From Tetraselmis striata (lineage: Eukaryota > Chlorophyta > Chlorodendrophyceae > Chlorodendrales > Chlorodendraceae), in assembly GCA_006384855.1 (NCBI GenBank), contig VCJN01002306.1:62001-126000 (forward strand): DNA of 64,000 nucleotides, given 5' to 3'. The notes under the pieces were generated by a model, which saw only the letters and a program-made list of their open reading frames with translations, did no database searches and was not told the origin of the DNA. The translations under genes were made by a program, and so were the position numbers. How positions within the stretch are numbered: the stretch's first letter is position 1; every line of letters starts with the position of its first letter. Below are positions 41,983-52,945 of this stretch, piece by piece.

Positions 41983-44900
41983 GCATGTTAACTACCAATA
42001 CCTATCGGGACCCTGCCAAGACGCCCCGGCCGATCCTCACTCCAACCGCGTCGCCATACAGTCTAAGGTCGCAGTTTTTGAAGCGGTCTCTAAGGTCGCC
42101 GTGTGTGTAGTAGGTTGTCACGCCTTCTTACTCTCTGTCACTGCTACTTCCAGGCACGACTGCGGTGAGCTTCACCGGCGAGGGAACGGTGACAGCGCTG
42201 TGGGATGGCAAGCTCCTCAACAGCCTTGAGACAGACGGGCGGCTGCAGGCGGCTCGGAGCCGTGACATCACCCCCATTTGCTCCGCCGCTGGGGCGGCCT
42301 GCCTGAGCGACAGGGGCACGGCTGAGCGGCTGACCAGCCTGACGCCTGCGGCGGGGCGCTTGGGAGCTGCGTACTTTGGCGTCCTCAGCACTGCAGGGGG
42401 CGGCCAGGTGCTGATGAAGATCGGACGCGAAGGGCGCATGACGCCCCTCTTCTCCCAACTCACGCCCCTTGCGGGGCAGGCCATCCAGTACACCGACATC
42501 CACTTCTCGGAGGCCACCGACACCCTGTTTGTGCTGTGCGCGCCCTGCGGCGCCATCTTTGAGGCGGACCTGTATGGGGAGGTGCTCTCCGTGGACCGGA
42601 CCAGCCTGCTGTCGGTGCCGTCCACCATGCGCGCGGCCGCCCTCGCGGTCTCCCCTGACGCGGAGCAGATCGTGGTTGTCTCCGGCGCCGTTGGCGGCGG
42701 GAACATCTTCCTGCAGACGCTCTGCCGCGGGGAGCCCACCGTGGCGGCGCTGTCCACGCAGAGCATGGTGTGGCCTGCGGAGCTGATGGACGATGGCGCC
42801 ACATGCTGCTACTTTGGCACCTTTTGCCACCCAGACAATTGCCTTATCCTGGAATCTCAAGGCTGGCAGGTAAACCTAGCGAACGGCTCCGCGCTGCCGG
42901 GCTCCGACTTTGCGGTTTGGTCAACGGGCCTCATGAACGAGGCGCAAACCTGCTGTGTGCTGGAGGTGACCACCGCCAAAATCCCCGCCCTGGCAGTGAT
43001 GCCCCATGTGCCTGCCTCTCCGCTTGCGAACGCAGCGCGTGCTTCCCGCCATACGACGACAACGTATACGTATGATTTTAAAACACCGTCATCGCCTCTT
43101 TTTTAATGCGAATGCCCCCCCCCCCCCCCCCCTTTATGACTTTGCAAAGAAGGAAAGTTGCCTAGATGACCCGGTCAAATGTCACCATATACAGCAATAC
43201 ACCCGTCCCGGTAGTCATTATACATATGTATATCGCTACTGGGCCATGGCAAGGGTCACTGTCAATGCTGCTGGCACTGTGTGAGCTTGGTGTGGAGCTG
43301 ATGTATGTTGCAAGGCTTGCGCTGTCCCGGGCAACAACTGCGGGCGATGGGTGTGCTCACCATGATGTGGGGCGCTCTGCACTCCAGGAGGTGTGCTCGC
43401 CCTACAACTGCGACTACCTGCTGTCCAAGGGCTGGGAGGTGCCGCTGGCGAATCCACGCCCGGAGCCCGAGCCGGTGCCGCCCTTCGACATGCAGGCGTG
43501 CGCGCCACTCCGGGTGGCGCCGCCCGCCGGTGTCAGTGGCGTGCCCACAGGGCTGGCCATTGACGACGTCAGCCGCCGCTATTGGGTGCTGTACAACGAC
43601 GCTGCCGGCCGTGGGAGGCATTGGCTCGTGGAGACCCGATACTCCGGTACGGTGCTGCGCGCGATCGAGATTTTTGGAGTGACGAACCCCACAGGCGAGG
43701 CCACCCCCCGCGGCCCGGTTGTCTTGAGCGCTTCACGTGTTGCGGTGATTGACCAAAATGCTGGACGGAGATACTCGCGTCATCGCCGTCTGGATCGAGC
43801 ACTGACCGAAGGGCTGAGACCCCGAGAGTGAAACGCACTCACCTGTCTGCTTGTCACAGGGCTCACATGGATGGGTGGCAGCCGGCTGGCAGTCATCGAC
43901 GGAACACAACTCTCCATCAGCGAGTTCGACGCCGCGCCTGGGTCAACAAGCCTGTCGCCCGTTCGCGGCATGTTTTTCCAGAGCGCCGCGTACGCGGTGC
44001 CTGAGGAGCCGCTTTCTGGACTTGCCTACGATTCCGCGTACGACTGGTTCTACGCCGTGAAGGCCTCCGCGCCGCGATCGGTCTTCCTGCTACGCTGGGA
44101 CGGAACCGGTAAACCCTACAGCTGCATAGATTCACCCGGGCGCCTCTTTTGGGCGAGTCAAAATACTTTCGCGCCATGCCGGCTGACTCGTACCGCCCTT
44201 CGCAGGTGACCACTTATTCGAGATGGACGAGTCGTATTGGAACCTTGGGGATGCCAGGCTGCTTGGCCTGGACTTCAGCAGCGCGACCAGGTCGCTGTTT
44301 ATTCTCGCCGACGAGGTCTCCTCGGACGGGACGACCGTGCGCACCACTGTATGGGAGACGAAGCTCAACGCCACCATGGTCGGCTTCCTTAGCTTTGAGC
44401 GCAATGTGCCGGTCGCCGCTCAGGTGCGCCCTGCCCCCCACCCTCGCTTGGATTTGCGCCGTTTAAGCTAGTTCGCAATAGCGGCTCACAGCGGGCAATG
44501 ACACGGCTCGTCGCTGGGCCGACTCGGTGCGCCAGGGCCTGGCCGTTGTTGGCAGCGGCAGCACTATTGTGCTTGTCGCCGGATCCGATCTAGTCAGCTA
44601 CACAAGCAGCCTGTGCCTGGACTCGTACGACGGCCTCGCGCTTCAGCAGGAGCAGTTCAAGGTGATCGCCGCCTCGCCCGGGTTGCACCTCGGCCCGGAC
44701 CTTTACGCTTTGTCGTCTGCGTCGGCCTTTCTGTCCTTCTAACTGCATCATTTTTTTTCACAGAACCTGCCGGCCACTGCCACCCGGTCCGGGCCCTGGA
44801 TTCCGGATGCCTCGGCGACCATTCAGCTGGAGCAGCCCGGTGGACGCGTCAGTCCGAAGGCTGCCGACGAGACGGACCGCAGCTTTGGCTTCCCCGCCGG

Positions 44901-47334
44901 CCTGCCAGGTGGACAAGAGACTACCGGCGGCGGCCTCTTCTCGTTCCAGCGGGCGGCGGAGCCGCGGGCAGACCCGCCTGTGGCGCAGGCCTCCACGCGC
45001 CTTCGCACTTCGGACCTCGCGAATACCGCCTCCGCGCTAGATCCATTCATGCCCAAGTCGCTGCTGGCGATCCACAACGCGGCGCGCGTGTGGCATGGTG
45101 CCGCAAACCTCACGTGGGACGCCGACCTCAAGAGTGTGGCCGCAGACGCGGCCGAGCAGTGCCGCACGGCGTCGGCGTTGGGCGGCACCATGGTCTCGAT
45201 AGGGCAGGGGCTGGACTTTGTGCAGGCCGGCCTCAAGTGGTACGCCGCCTCTCCCAAATCTCTCTGCCGACAACCGAAGCCGCCCGCCCCTCGTGCACAT
45301 TACTATTTCATCAGGACACCTGACGGATATTATTTTGTTATTTATGGCAAGGTGGCGGCAAACCAGCATCCCCATGGTTATGGACAGTACTGAACATACA
45401 CATAGATACTTATTATAGTGCATATACAAAGCATTGCATGCATGCAATGACGCATTGGCTACTATCGGTGATTAGATGAAAGAGCCAAGCTGCGGCACCT
45501 GAGGCTCGCTCACCGTGCTGTGCAGGTATGGCGAGGGACGCTTCTACTCCTCGGCCGGCACAGCTGAGACCTTTAGCCAGATGCTGTGGAAAGATACCGA
45601 GCGCCTGGGCTGCGCGATGGCCGTCTGCAGACAGGGCACCGCTATTGCGTGTGCGTATGACCCGCCGGGCAACGTGTGGGGCGCGTACGAGTCCAATGTG
45701 CAGGCGGTGCCGGGCTCTGCCAGCGGCATGGGGCGCTCTGTCAGCGACGAGGAGCTGCCGCCCTGGCTGCAGGAGCAGGCGCGGCAGCAGCGCGCGGCAG
45801 AGGAAGGGGCGGAGCAGCCGCCGGAAGCTGCCCGCCGCGGGACCCCATTCATCCCTGCCCCGGGCGGCCCGTCCTCCTTCATTGCGGCCTCACGCAAGCG
45901 TGCTGGCGAGCTGGCCGACCCGCTGCAAGCACCCAACCTGCTGCTCAGCGCGCCTACGCCGGCACTGAACTTCCTTACAACGCCCTACAGCCTGCCCAAC
46001 TTCACGGTGAGCCCCTGCGCCGTTGGGGGTATTATCACTTTTGCCGCAGGATATTTGTGTATTCTAGCGACTGTTTGCCAACAAGATGAGGGACGTTTGG
46101 CAATACACATACATATGCATTATTATTGATATTATAATGTACATAATAATGTACATAATGTTCTCCAATTATCTTATATATATGTATGATATATGATCTT
46201 ATATATGTTGTCTTGAATTGTAGATGGTATATAGATATATAGTAGTTTAACTCATTACTATGTTACATGTATGTACATGAAAATACATACATATATATGT
46301 GTACATAGAATATATATCTCATACCACGTATACAATATGTATTCATTATCCTGCAGCACAAACGGCTCTGAGCTTGCCGCCCCCGCCCCACCCCAACCTG
46401 CAGCTGCCCGAGGGCTACGCCCCCAGCGGCGTCGATATCGGCTGCCTCACCCAGTCTCGGGGACGTTGCCCCACCGGCTTCTTCGAGTGCCGTGGGCTGT
46501 GCTACACCCTCGTCCGGCGTGCCACGATGCCGCCGTCGACGTACTCCGGCGAGGGGCAAGGGGTGGAGCTGCGGTGCGGCGTGTGTGCCAAGTCGCGCGT
46601 GGCCTTTGTGGGGCAGGACCTCGCCCTCCTGTCCGTGGTTGGCAAGATCGCAGAGGTGGCCAACCGACCGGTGCTGGTTCGTAAGCGGCGCTTCCTCACA
46701 TCGCCCAACCCTCTCGCCGCGGAGCAGTACCAGCCCTGGTACACGTTCACCGCGTACAGGTGCCCCCCCCCCCCCCCCCCCCCTTCCGCGCGTGCGCCCT
46801 TCTTGTTCCCCCTTTGCATATGTACGGATGCCGACGCACCCATAAGAAGCATTACAATAAGCCTCAAATCAGGGCGGCGGCTAGCAGCGTGAACGAACGC
46901 TCGCAATATAATAGGTAGGACGTATTATATATCTGTCTTTATTTGACCTCTGGCAGGCAGGGCAGGTCCGTAGTCGCAGTGTCCATACTTCCGCGTCGTC
47001 ACCTATACATGTATATGGATGTATACGTATGCACTAGTATGCGCTGCAACAAAGCAGCCTAATCCCCCCCCCCCCCCCCCCCCCTTTTCCGTTCTGACCC
47101 AGCGGCCTGGGTGATGAGGACTCCCCGACATACGACCGCGTGTCCCGCAACGGCGAGTACGACGGCGTGGCGCAGCCGGGCGCGTTGCTCTGCGTCAACA
47201 CGCTGGAGCGCCTGCGGGCGGCGGACGCCGTCGGCGAGGCGTCGCACTTCAGCTGGGGCACTGGGTGCGAGGAGCCCACGACCGACAGGCACCGCTTTTG
47301 GCCCGAGGACAACTGGCCCCTGCCCGGCTGGTAG
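41580..47334 (+). CDS. Large secreted CAP (SCP/PR-1)-domain protein
   Basis: Ten exons join without a frame break: 41580-41943, 42154-43007, 43388-43646, 43860-44108, 44206-44423, 44482-44661, 44764-45239, 45526-46006, 46404-46759 and 47103-47334, giving 1222 residues. A hydrophobic signal segment lies at about 20-42 (TLGFLLVLGTAAGG). Residues about 50-820 are beta-rich, with a twice-seen C..NC..L.S.GW.V.LAN motif, perhaps a propeller. The CAP domain follows (LLAIHNAARVWHGAANLTWD, then ETFSQMLWKDTERLGCAMAVC). The end is Cys-rich (RGRCPTGFFECRGLC). CAP proteins are extracellular; this one probably sits in the wall or matrix. The exon 3-4 junction is the least certain. All introns are GT-AG and several contain C tracts. 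Confidence 0.75.
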
Positions 47335-47502
47335 CCTGGCGAGGCGCAGCCCGCTGCCGGCTGCCCCACTTGTACATAGTCATCGGAACGTGATAACAGG
47401 AATGGCGAGTGAATTCTCCGCTTCTTCTCGCCGCTTCTTTTCCGTTGTTTTTAAAGAAAGCAGTCCAAAAACACCCCCAACCGCCGGGGCGCCGTGCCGG
47501 CG

Positions 47503-49685
47503 CTACAGTTGCAGGCGCGCAGCGCTGCCGGCCTCAAAGGGCAATCCGGGCCGGATCTGCCCGCAGTCGGAGATGACGGCGCGCTCAGCGGCGGTGGCGG
47601 TGTTGTCGGGCTTGCCCTTGGCCAGCGCGTTGACAGCACGCACCACATCCATCCCGTCCACCACCTGCCCAAACACGGTGTACTTGCCGTCCAGGTGCGG
47701 CGCGGGGTTGAGCATGATGGACATGTGCGACCCGTTGGTGTCCGGCCCCATGTTGGCCATGGACAGCAGCCCCTGCCCACCGCACCCAGGCAAGTCGGAG
47801 GAGATGCACCGGCGGGCCGGGGAGGAGCGGGGCGGTGATCGGGGAGGGGGGAGGGTGGGGTCAGAATTACACAGCCTTCCATACTTATGGCTGCGGCTGC
47901 ATGAATGGGGGGAGAGAGAGAGAGGGGGGGGGGGGGGGGGGGGGGGCAGCTCGCCTTCTTTTCGTGCTTCAGCTTGAGGCCTCCGGGGTCGTCCTTGAAC
48001 GTGCCGCCAAAGACGCTGTCGGTGCCCGCGCCCGTCTGGATGATGAACTGGTCGATGATGCGGTAAAAGGCGGCGCCCTTGAGGTGGTACGGCTTGCCGG
48101 CGCCCTCATGGCCGGCTGGGGCCACGCCCCGCTCGCCTGCGCACCAGCACCGGGGGAGCGGGTCACCGGCAGGCCGGAGGGGGCTGAGGGAGGGAGCTTT
48201 GGAGGGAAAGGGAGAAGGTCACCGGTGATGAGCTGCCGATAGTTCTCAGCGGCGCGGGGCGACTCCTTGTTGAAGAGCACCTGTTGCAGCGAGCAAAGCA
48301 GAGGGGGGGGGGGGGGGGGTCAGCGCAGACATTGTCCTCGCTATGCCAGGGCTAGCACGAATGCGCGGGGGCGCACGATGGTGACGCGGCCCACATAGCG
48401 CCCCTTGATGCTGATGTCGAGCCACACCATGGGCCGGCTCAGGTCCGTGCGCAGCCGGTCCAGGTACTCCGCCTCCTGGATCGCCTGCTCCGCCACCTTG
48501 GCCTCGTACTCCGCCTTCTGGCCCGCGGTGTAGATGGCGCCCGAGGTCCACGGCACGCCCGCGTGCCGCTGCCCCTGTACCTGCCCCGGGTTGAGCATGT
48601 TCTGGTGCTTGAGCCAGCACTCCTGCGCCCCGTCCAGTCCCAGCCAGGCGCACACCACAGCGGTCAGGCCTGCGGGCATATATATATCTGCAGCCCTGCC
48701 CTCCTCCCCCGGCAAGCGAGCGTTCACCTTGTGCTTGCGTCCGTAGCAGCCGTCCGGGCTGGCGCACCACACCCACACATTGCAGCCGATGGGGCCCTGC
48801 TCACCATTGGCAGCAGACACTCAGCCAACTCGGAGACCTTGCAGCTGGGGGTTGCCCAGGCGGCAATGTGGCGGGCGGTGATTTTTTTGGGGGGGGGGGG
48901 GGGGGGGGGGGGGGTCGCACCGCGGACTCCTCCTTGCACGCCTCGCAGCACTCCCCAGCGCTGCCCTGCCCACACGCACCCCCTTGTCAGTGTCAGGCCC
49001 CGCTAGCCGCCCGCTGCAGAGGCGGTGGGGTGGGCGAATGAAGGGCAGGCCACAGGTAGGCGCGCACAGGCGGCAGTGGCAGCTCGCCTTGAGGTGGTTG
49101 TCCCCCCAGTGCACCACGTGCTGGCCGTCAAACTCGGTGTGCGGCTCGATGTGGCAGCTGCCGCGCCCATCGGCCCACTCCACCGGCGCACCCGCCTGCA
49201 GGCCCGGCGGCGCCTGCGGCGGGGGCGGCGGCGGCGGCACAAACTTCCGCCACAACCGCGGCTCCTCCAGCGCCCCCGCGACCCCCGCCGCCCCCGCCTC
49301 CTCTACTGCAGCCAACAGTGGCATCGTCGCCACAAGCATCATTGCCCCCTCCCCGGGTGAGGGCCGCCGCACACTCCAACCCCCTCGCATGGATCGATGT
49401 TCTCAAGAGAATGCGCTACCTCCCTGCCTTTCTCAGGACGGTGTTGCACCGTCGCCACAGCCATTGACCATATACCATTATGATGCGGAGGTGTGGGTCG
49501 GGAAGGTGAATACCTGCGGCGCCCCCTCCGCGCAGCGGCAGGTGCCGCAGAGCGGCGGCCTCCTGCGTGCGGTCCCGCCGCGCTTCGGCGTGCTGCGTGA
49601 GCCGCGCCAACGTGCTCGTGAGGTGGAAGGCGGATATGAAGGCCGCCAGGCCCAGGCTGGCGGCCACCACCACCCGCAGCCCCAT
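47503..49685 (-). CDS. Membrane-anchored cyclophilin-type peptidyl-prolyl isomerase with Cys-rich domain
   Basis: Eight exons in coding order: 49514-49685, 49088-49305, 48921-48965, 48728-48796, 48377-48622, 48223-48280, 47955-48115 and 47503-47772, giving 412 residues. An N-terminal membrane anchor (about 3-22) is followed by a coil and a proline-rich linker. Then comes a PAN/apple-like Cys domain ([11 protein letters not shown] ... GCNVWVWC ... ECWLKHQ) and a cyclophilin domain. The catalytic Arg ([13 protein letters not shown]) is kept. The usual QFFI is HMSI and the Trp of the cyclosporin site is His (PHLDGK), so activity and drug binding are probably changed. Two introns (2 and 7) start with GC (AAG|GCGAGC). 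The gene converges on the CAP gene, with 168 bp between stops. It likely acts in the secretory pathway. Confidence 0.8.
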
Positions 49686-50635
49686 CTGCCGCCGGCCGGC
49701 AGGAGGATGAACACTTGTATGCCGAACAGCGAGGTGTCCGGATTTTGAGCGGCAACTCCCGAGAGCGCGACGGCCGGCTTTGTAGCTGAGCGCTGTTTGC
49801 GAGGAGAGCTGGGTGAGCTGGGTGATCTACAAGTGCTGCGCAGAGCTCCCGTGCGGTTAACCACGCCTGCTGCGCGGTGGGGCACACCCAGCCTGGCCAG
49901 CTCGGAATTCTGATACCTGTAGCGTCGCTAACTCCGCCGTTAGGCTACGTCCGGTACTCCGCCGCGCAGATTTTTGTACGGGTACGAATAATCTGACATG
50001 GCGGTTCCCGCCTCTTGCACACCGGTTCGCGTAGGTACTCGTTTCTGAAGACCGTAAACGGGCCTCAAATCCGAGATGTGTAGCTGGCAACGCTTTTTGG
50101 CTACGTGGCACGCTCTACGTGCGTAATATTAGCACGTGACCGCTCGCGCTCCTCCCTCATCATCCCGCCGCCAGCCCCATCCCTGCCCGCGACACACAAG
50201 ACGAGGCACCTGAACGCCACCATATGCCTACGTTAGCGCGCTGCTACCGCGGTATGCGCGTGATGGTGCCGGCCGGTGTGTTCGATTGGCATCGGTGGGG
50301 CTGGATGAGTTGGCGAGACGGGTGGTCACGTGGGCTCTGAGTTTTCATCAAATGACGTTATATTTGACTATATCAACCGGATACTAATCACTATTCGCAG
50401 TCGTTTCGGTAGTTGCATCTCAGGATTGTGACCCCTCTTTCCACAGCTTAAACCCCGGGAGGATTTCATTTAGAGAGTACCCGGGGAACCGGTGTGTGGC
50501 CCGTAGCTGGATTTTCTTCTGGATTTCTGCATGGATTTCTTGAATTTTGCAGCTAGCACATGTAATCATCTGACGGGCAATAGGTTTCGCAGATATGCCA
50601 CATGTCTTCCGCTCCATCCGCGCGCAGATTTTGTC
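49686..50635. other. Intergenic; no gene seen
   Basis: It should contain the cyclophilin gene promoter. At 50500-50575 it has a second copy of the GGATTTCTGCATGGATTTCTTG repeat found at 40.2 kb. No coding region is supported. Confidence 0.45.
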
Positions 50636-50827
50636 TTCTAAACGTGTTTATGGGGTTTATTTCCTCCTTTCCCTAACCGCTTTTCCGGCTACCGTGCTGC
50701 TCAGTGGTACGGGTTACTAGGCACATGTCGTTGCGCCGTTTTTGGGTGCGGCAAGAGTAGACATGCATAAAAGCAGTAGCCATAAAAGTTGAGCATGCCA
50801 TCTTTCAGTTTCGCTGCGTTACACAGC
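50636..50827 (+). repeat. Left direct repeat of the tyrosine-recombinase element
   Basis: About 80-90% identical by eye to 60443-60623. Shared landmarks are TTTCCCTAACCGCTTTTCC, AGTGGTACGGG and TGCGCC(G/A)TTTTTGGGTG. The Gypsy element is inserted at its right end. Confidence 0.75.
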
Positions 50828-51358
50828 TGCGACAGTCTCGGGTGCCTCACGCAGGTCAAGCAGACAAGGCTGTCGTAAACACAAAGAAGGCAGCAGAGAG
50901 AGAAAGAAACAATGGTTACAACGTTGTCACCACCCGCCGCTATTTATGCGTATGGCTAGCTCACAGCTAGCCACCACCAAGCGGCACGCGCACTGCTAAG
51001 CGCGTCACCGTGGAGAGTCGTGCCTTGAAGTGTCGAACAGGAGGTCGTCGCTTAGAGACCTCCGCACATGTAGTTGACACATCAGTTTATACACAAGTAT
51101 ACAACTGATGTTACAGAGGCAGGTGCATATTATACATATATGCCCGCTACGGGTACGCACATGCGTATTATCCCGTAACTACTACTGAACAGTGTACCGG
51201 TACCAGTAGGACTCGTCTCATGATTCATCATCCACCAGTACTGTACTCGTATTGTGGCGCGTGACACACGCGCGCACACATACGATACAGCAGGTACTCG
51301 TACATGAATGATGCTACGATCATACAGTACCCGTACAGAGTATGCCATTATTGTCACA
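50828..51358 (-). repeat. Gypsy 3' LTR
   Basis: 531 bp, matching 57171-57701 almost base for base; one difference is near the outer end (GCGAC versus GCGGC). It contains TACTGTACTCG-like alternations and an A/T-rich stretch. Confidence 0.95.
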
Positions 51359-51380
51359 CTACATCTCTCCCCCCTTGACA
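51359..51380 (-). other. Gypsy polypurine tract
   Basis: The coding strand reads AAGGGGGGAGAGATGTAG directly before the 3' LTR start TGTGACAATAATGG, the expected place and composition for a plus-strand primer. Confidence 0.75.
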
Positions 51381-51409
51381 ACAGTGTGAAATAGCATTCC
51401 ACAGGCAGT

Positions 51410-52945
51410 TTAATTTGCAGTCGGCACTCGGGCCGGGTATTTATGCATATGCTCCACAAATTCAGGTGACTTTACAAAGTCCAACCATTTGGGAGTAGCC
51501 ATAAAATTCTGCAATGCTATTGTCCTTTTAACATCAAACAAACGATGCCAAACAGGGGCAATAGACTCATCCGCAAAGTGAACAAGAAATTGCAACTGAG
51601 TACCACGTAAACCGGGCATGGAACCGATCTTAACGTTGGTAATCTTGTCAATCTCATACTCATCATCAGAGTCGTCACCGGTACCAACAACAAGAGGTAC
51701 ATGCGGGCGCAACGGCGCAGTGGGACAGGGTCTCAAGTTATTAACATGAAATACTGGGTGCAACTTAACACCAGCAGGTAATTTCAGTCGATAACTATGA
51801 CCGCCAATTTTCTCTACAATAGAAAATGGGCCAAGCTGCTTGTCCATCAGCTTTTTGCAAGGCTGACCTTTGACCTTAAGCAGACGGGTATCCACAGATA
51901 CTCTATCTCCAACATTGAAGATAGGAGGATTGCGCTGTTGCCTAACACTAGGTCGAACAGTCAATTCATCTTTATGGACAGCCAACACTGACCGAACCAA
52001 CTCATGAATCTCCTTCATATCTTGGATACGTTGCTGAGCATCACGAGAGAATGCTATTGTTGGTCTCATACCAAACAATACATCCGGAGGCGTTTCAGGA
52101 TTGAAACCATACATAACCTCAAATGGTGCATGCTCAATGCCAAGTGCTTTGTTGGAATTATACGCAAATTCCATCAATGGTAACTGGTCTACCCAGTTTG
52201 AACCATCGAAACAACAAAACGCACGAGCCAACTCAGTGACTATGGCATTAATGCGTTCGGTCAAACCATCTGTTTCAGGATGTTGGCCACTAGACATGTT
52301 CAATTTAGTGCCAAGTCTCCGCCACAGAGTTTGCCAGAATGCAGACAGGAACCGTGGATCTCTATCAGAGACGATCACACGAGGTATTCCATGCAGCCTG
52401 AATACTTCCTTCAGAAATAATTCAGCTGCCTGTCCACCAGTCACGTTGACTGTGGTTGGAATAAAATGTGCTTGCCGGGACAGATGGCAACACACAACCA
52501 ACATAGTATTATAACCATTACTCTCAGGTAACTCGGTTATAAAATCCAAACCAACCGTATGCCATGGACGTGGCGGTACTGGTAAGGGCTGTGTTGGTGC
52601 AGGTGGTTGCGGACGTGCACGAACACGCCGGCACACCGAACATTGTTCACAATAGGTTTTCACGTCATGTCGTATGCGTGTCCACCAAAAACGGTCCAAG
52701 GCACGTGCCAAGGTGCTTGCATAAGCACGGTGACCAACAGAATCATGTAGCTCATACAATATCTTATTGATGATGTCACGATTGGTTGGTATGCAAAGAC
52801 GTCCATGTCTCCAAAAATAACCATCGTGCTCTACCACATGACCGGACTGCTTCCACCCCCCCCCATAAGGAGTAGAACGCGTCCTCTGCATATCCAGCCT
52901 TAATAAGGTGGAGAATATTGTCATCAAGGCTAAGTGACGACGCAC
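51410..52945 (-). CDS. Gypsy integrase ORF (511 aa) with chromodomain-like C-terminus
   Basis: It has the zinc-binding HHCC domain (His67, His72, Cys99, Cys102), then the catalytic core Asp134 (VGLDFITELP), Asp194 (VSDRDPRF) and Glu230 (TDGLTERIN) with the usual 35-residue last spacing. A GPF motif segment (DKQLGPFSIVEKIGGHSYRL) follows. The C-terminal YEIDKITNVKI ... LQFLVHFADESI region looks like a chromodomain, which targets some Gypsy elements to marked chromatin. The first 30 residues overlap the end of the upstream pol ORF in another frame, so the integrase was probably once continuous with it. The catalytic triad is intact. Confidence 0.9.
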   Translation of the reverse strand: MRRHLALMTIFSTLLRLDMQRTRSTPYGGGWKQSGHVVEHDGYFWRHGRLCIPTNRDIINKILYELHDSVGHRAYASTLARALDRFWWTRIRHDVKTYCEQCSVCRRVRARPQPPAPTQPLPVPPRPWHTVGLDFITELPESNGYNTMLVVCCHLSRQAHFIPTTVNVTGGQAAELFLKEVFRLHGIPRVIVSDRDPRFLSAFWQTLWRRLGTKLNMSSGQHPETDGLTERINAIVTELARAFCCFDGSNWVDQLPLMEFAYNSNKALGIEHAPFEVMYGFNPETPPDVLFGMRPTIAFSRDAQQRIQDMKEIHELVRSVLAVHKDELTVRPSVRQQRNPPIFNVGDRVSVDTRLLKVKGQPCKKLMDKQLGPFSIVEKIGGHSYRLKLPAGVKLHPVFHVNNLRPCPTAPLRPHVPLVVGTGDDSDDEYEIDKITNVKIGSMPGLRGTQLQFLVHFADESIAPVWHRLFDVKRTIALQNFMATPKWLDFVKSPEFVEHMHKYPARVPTAN

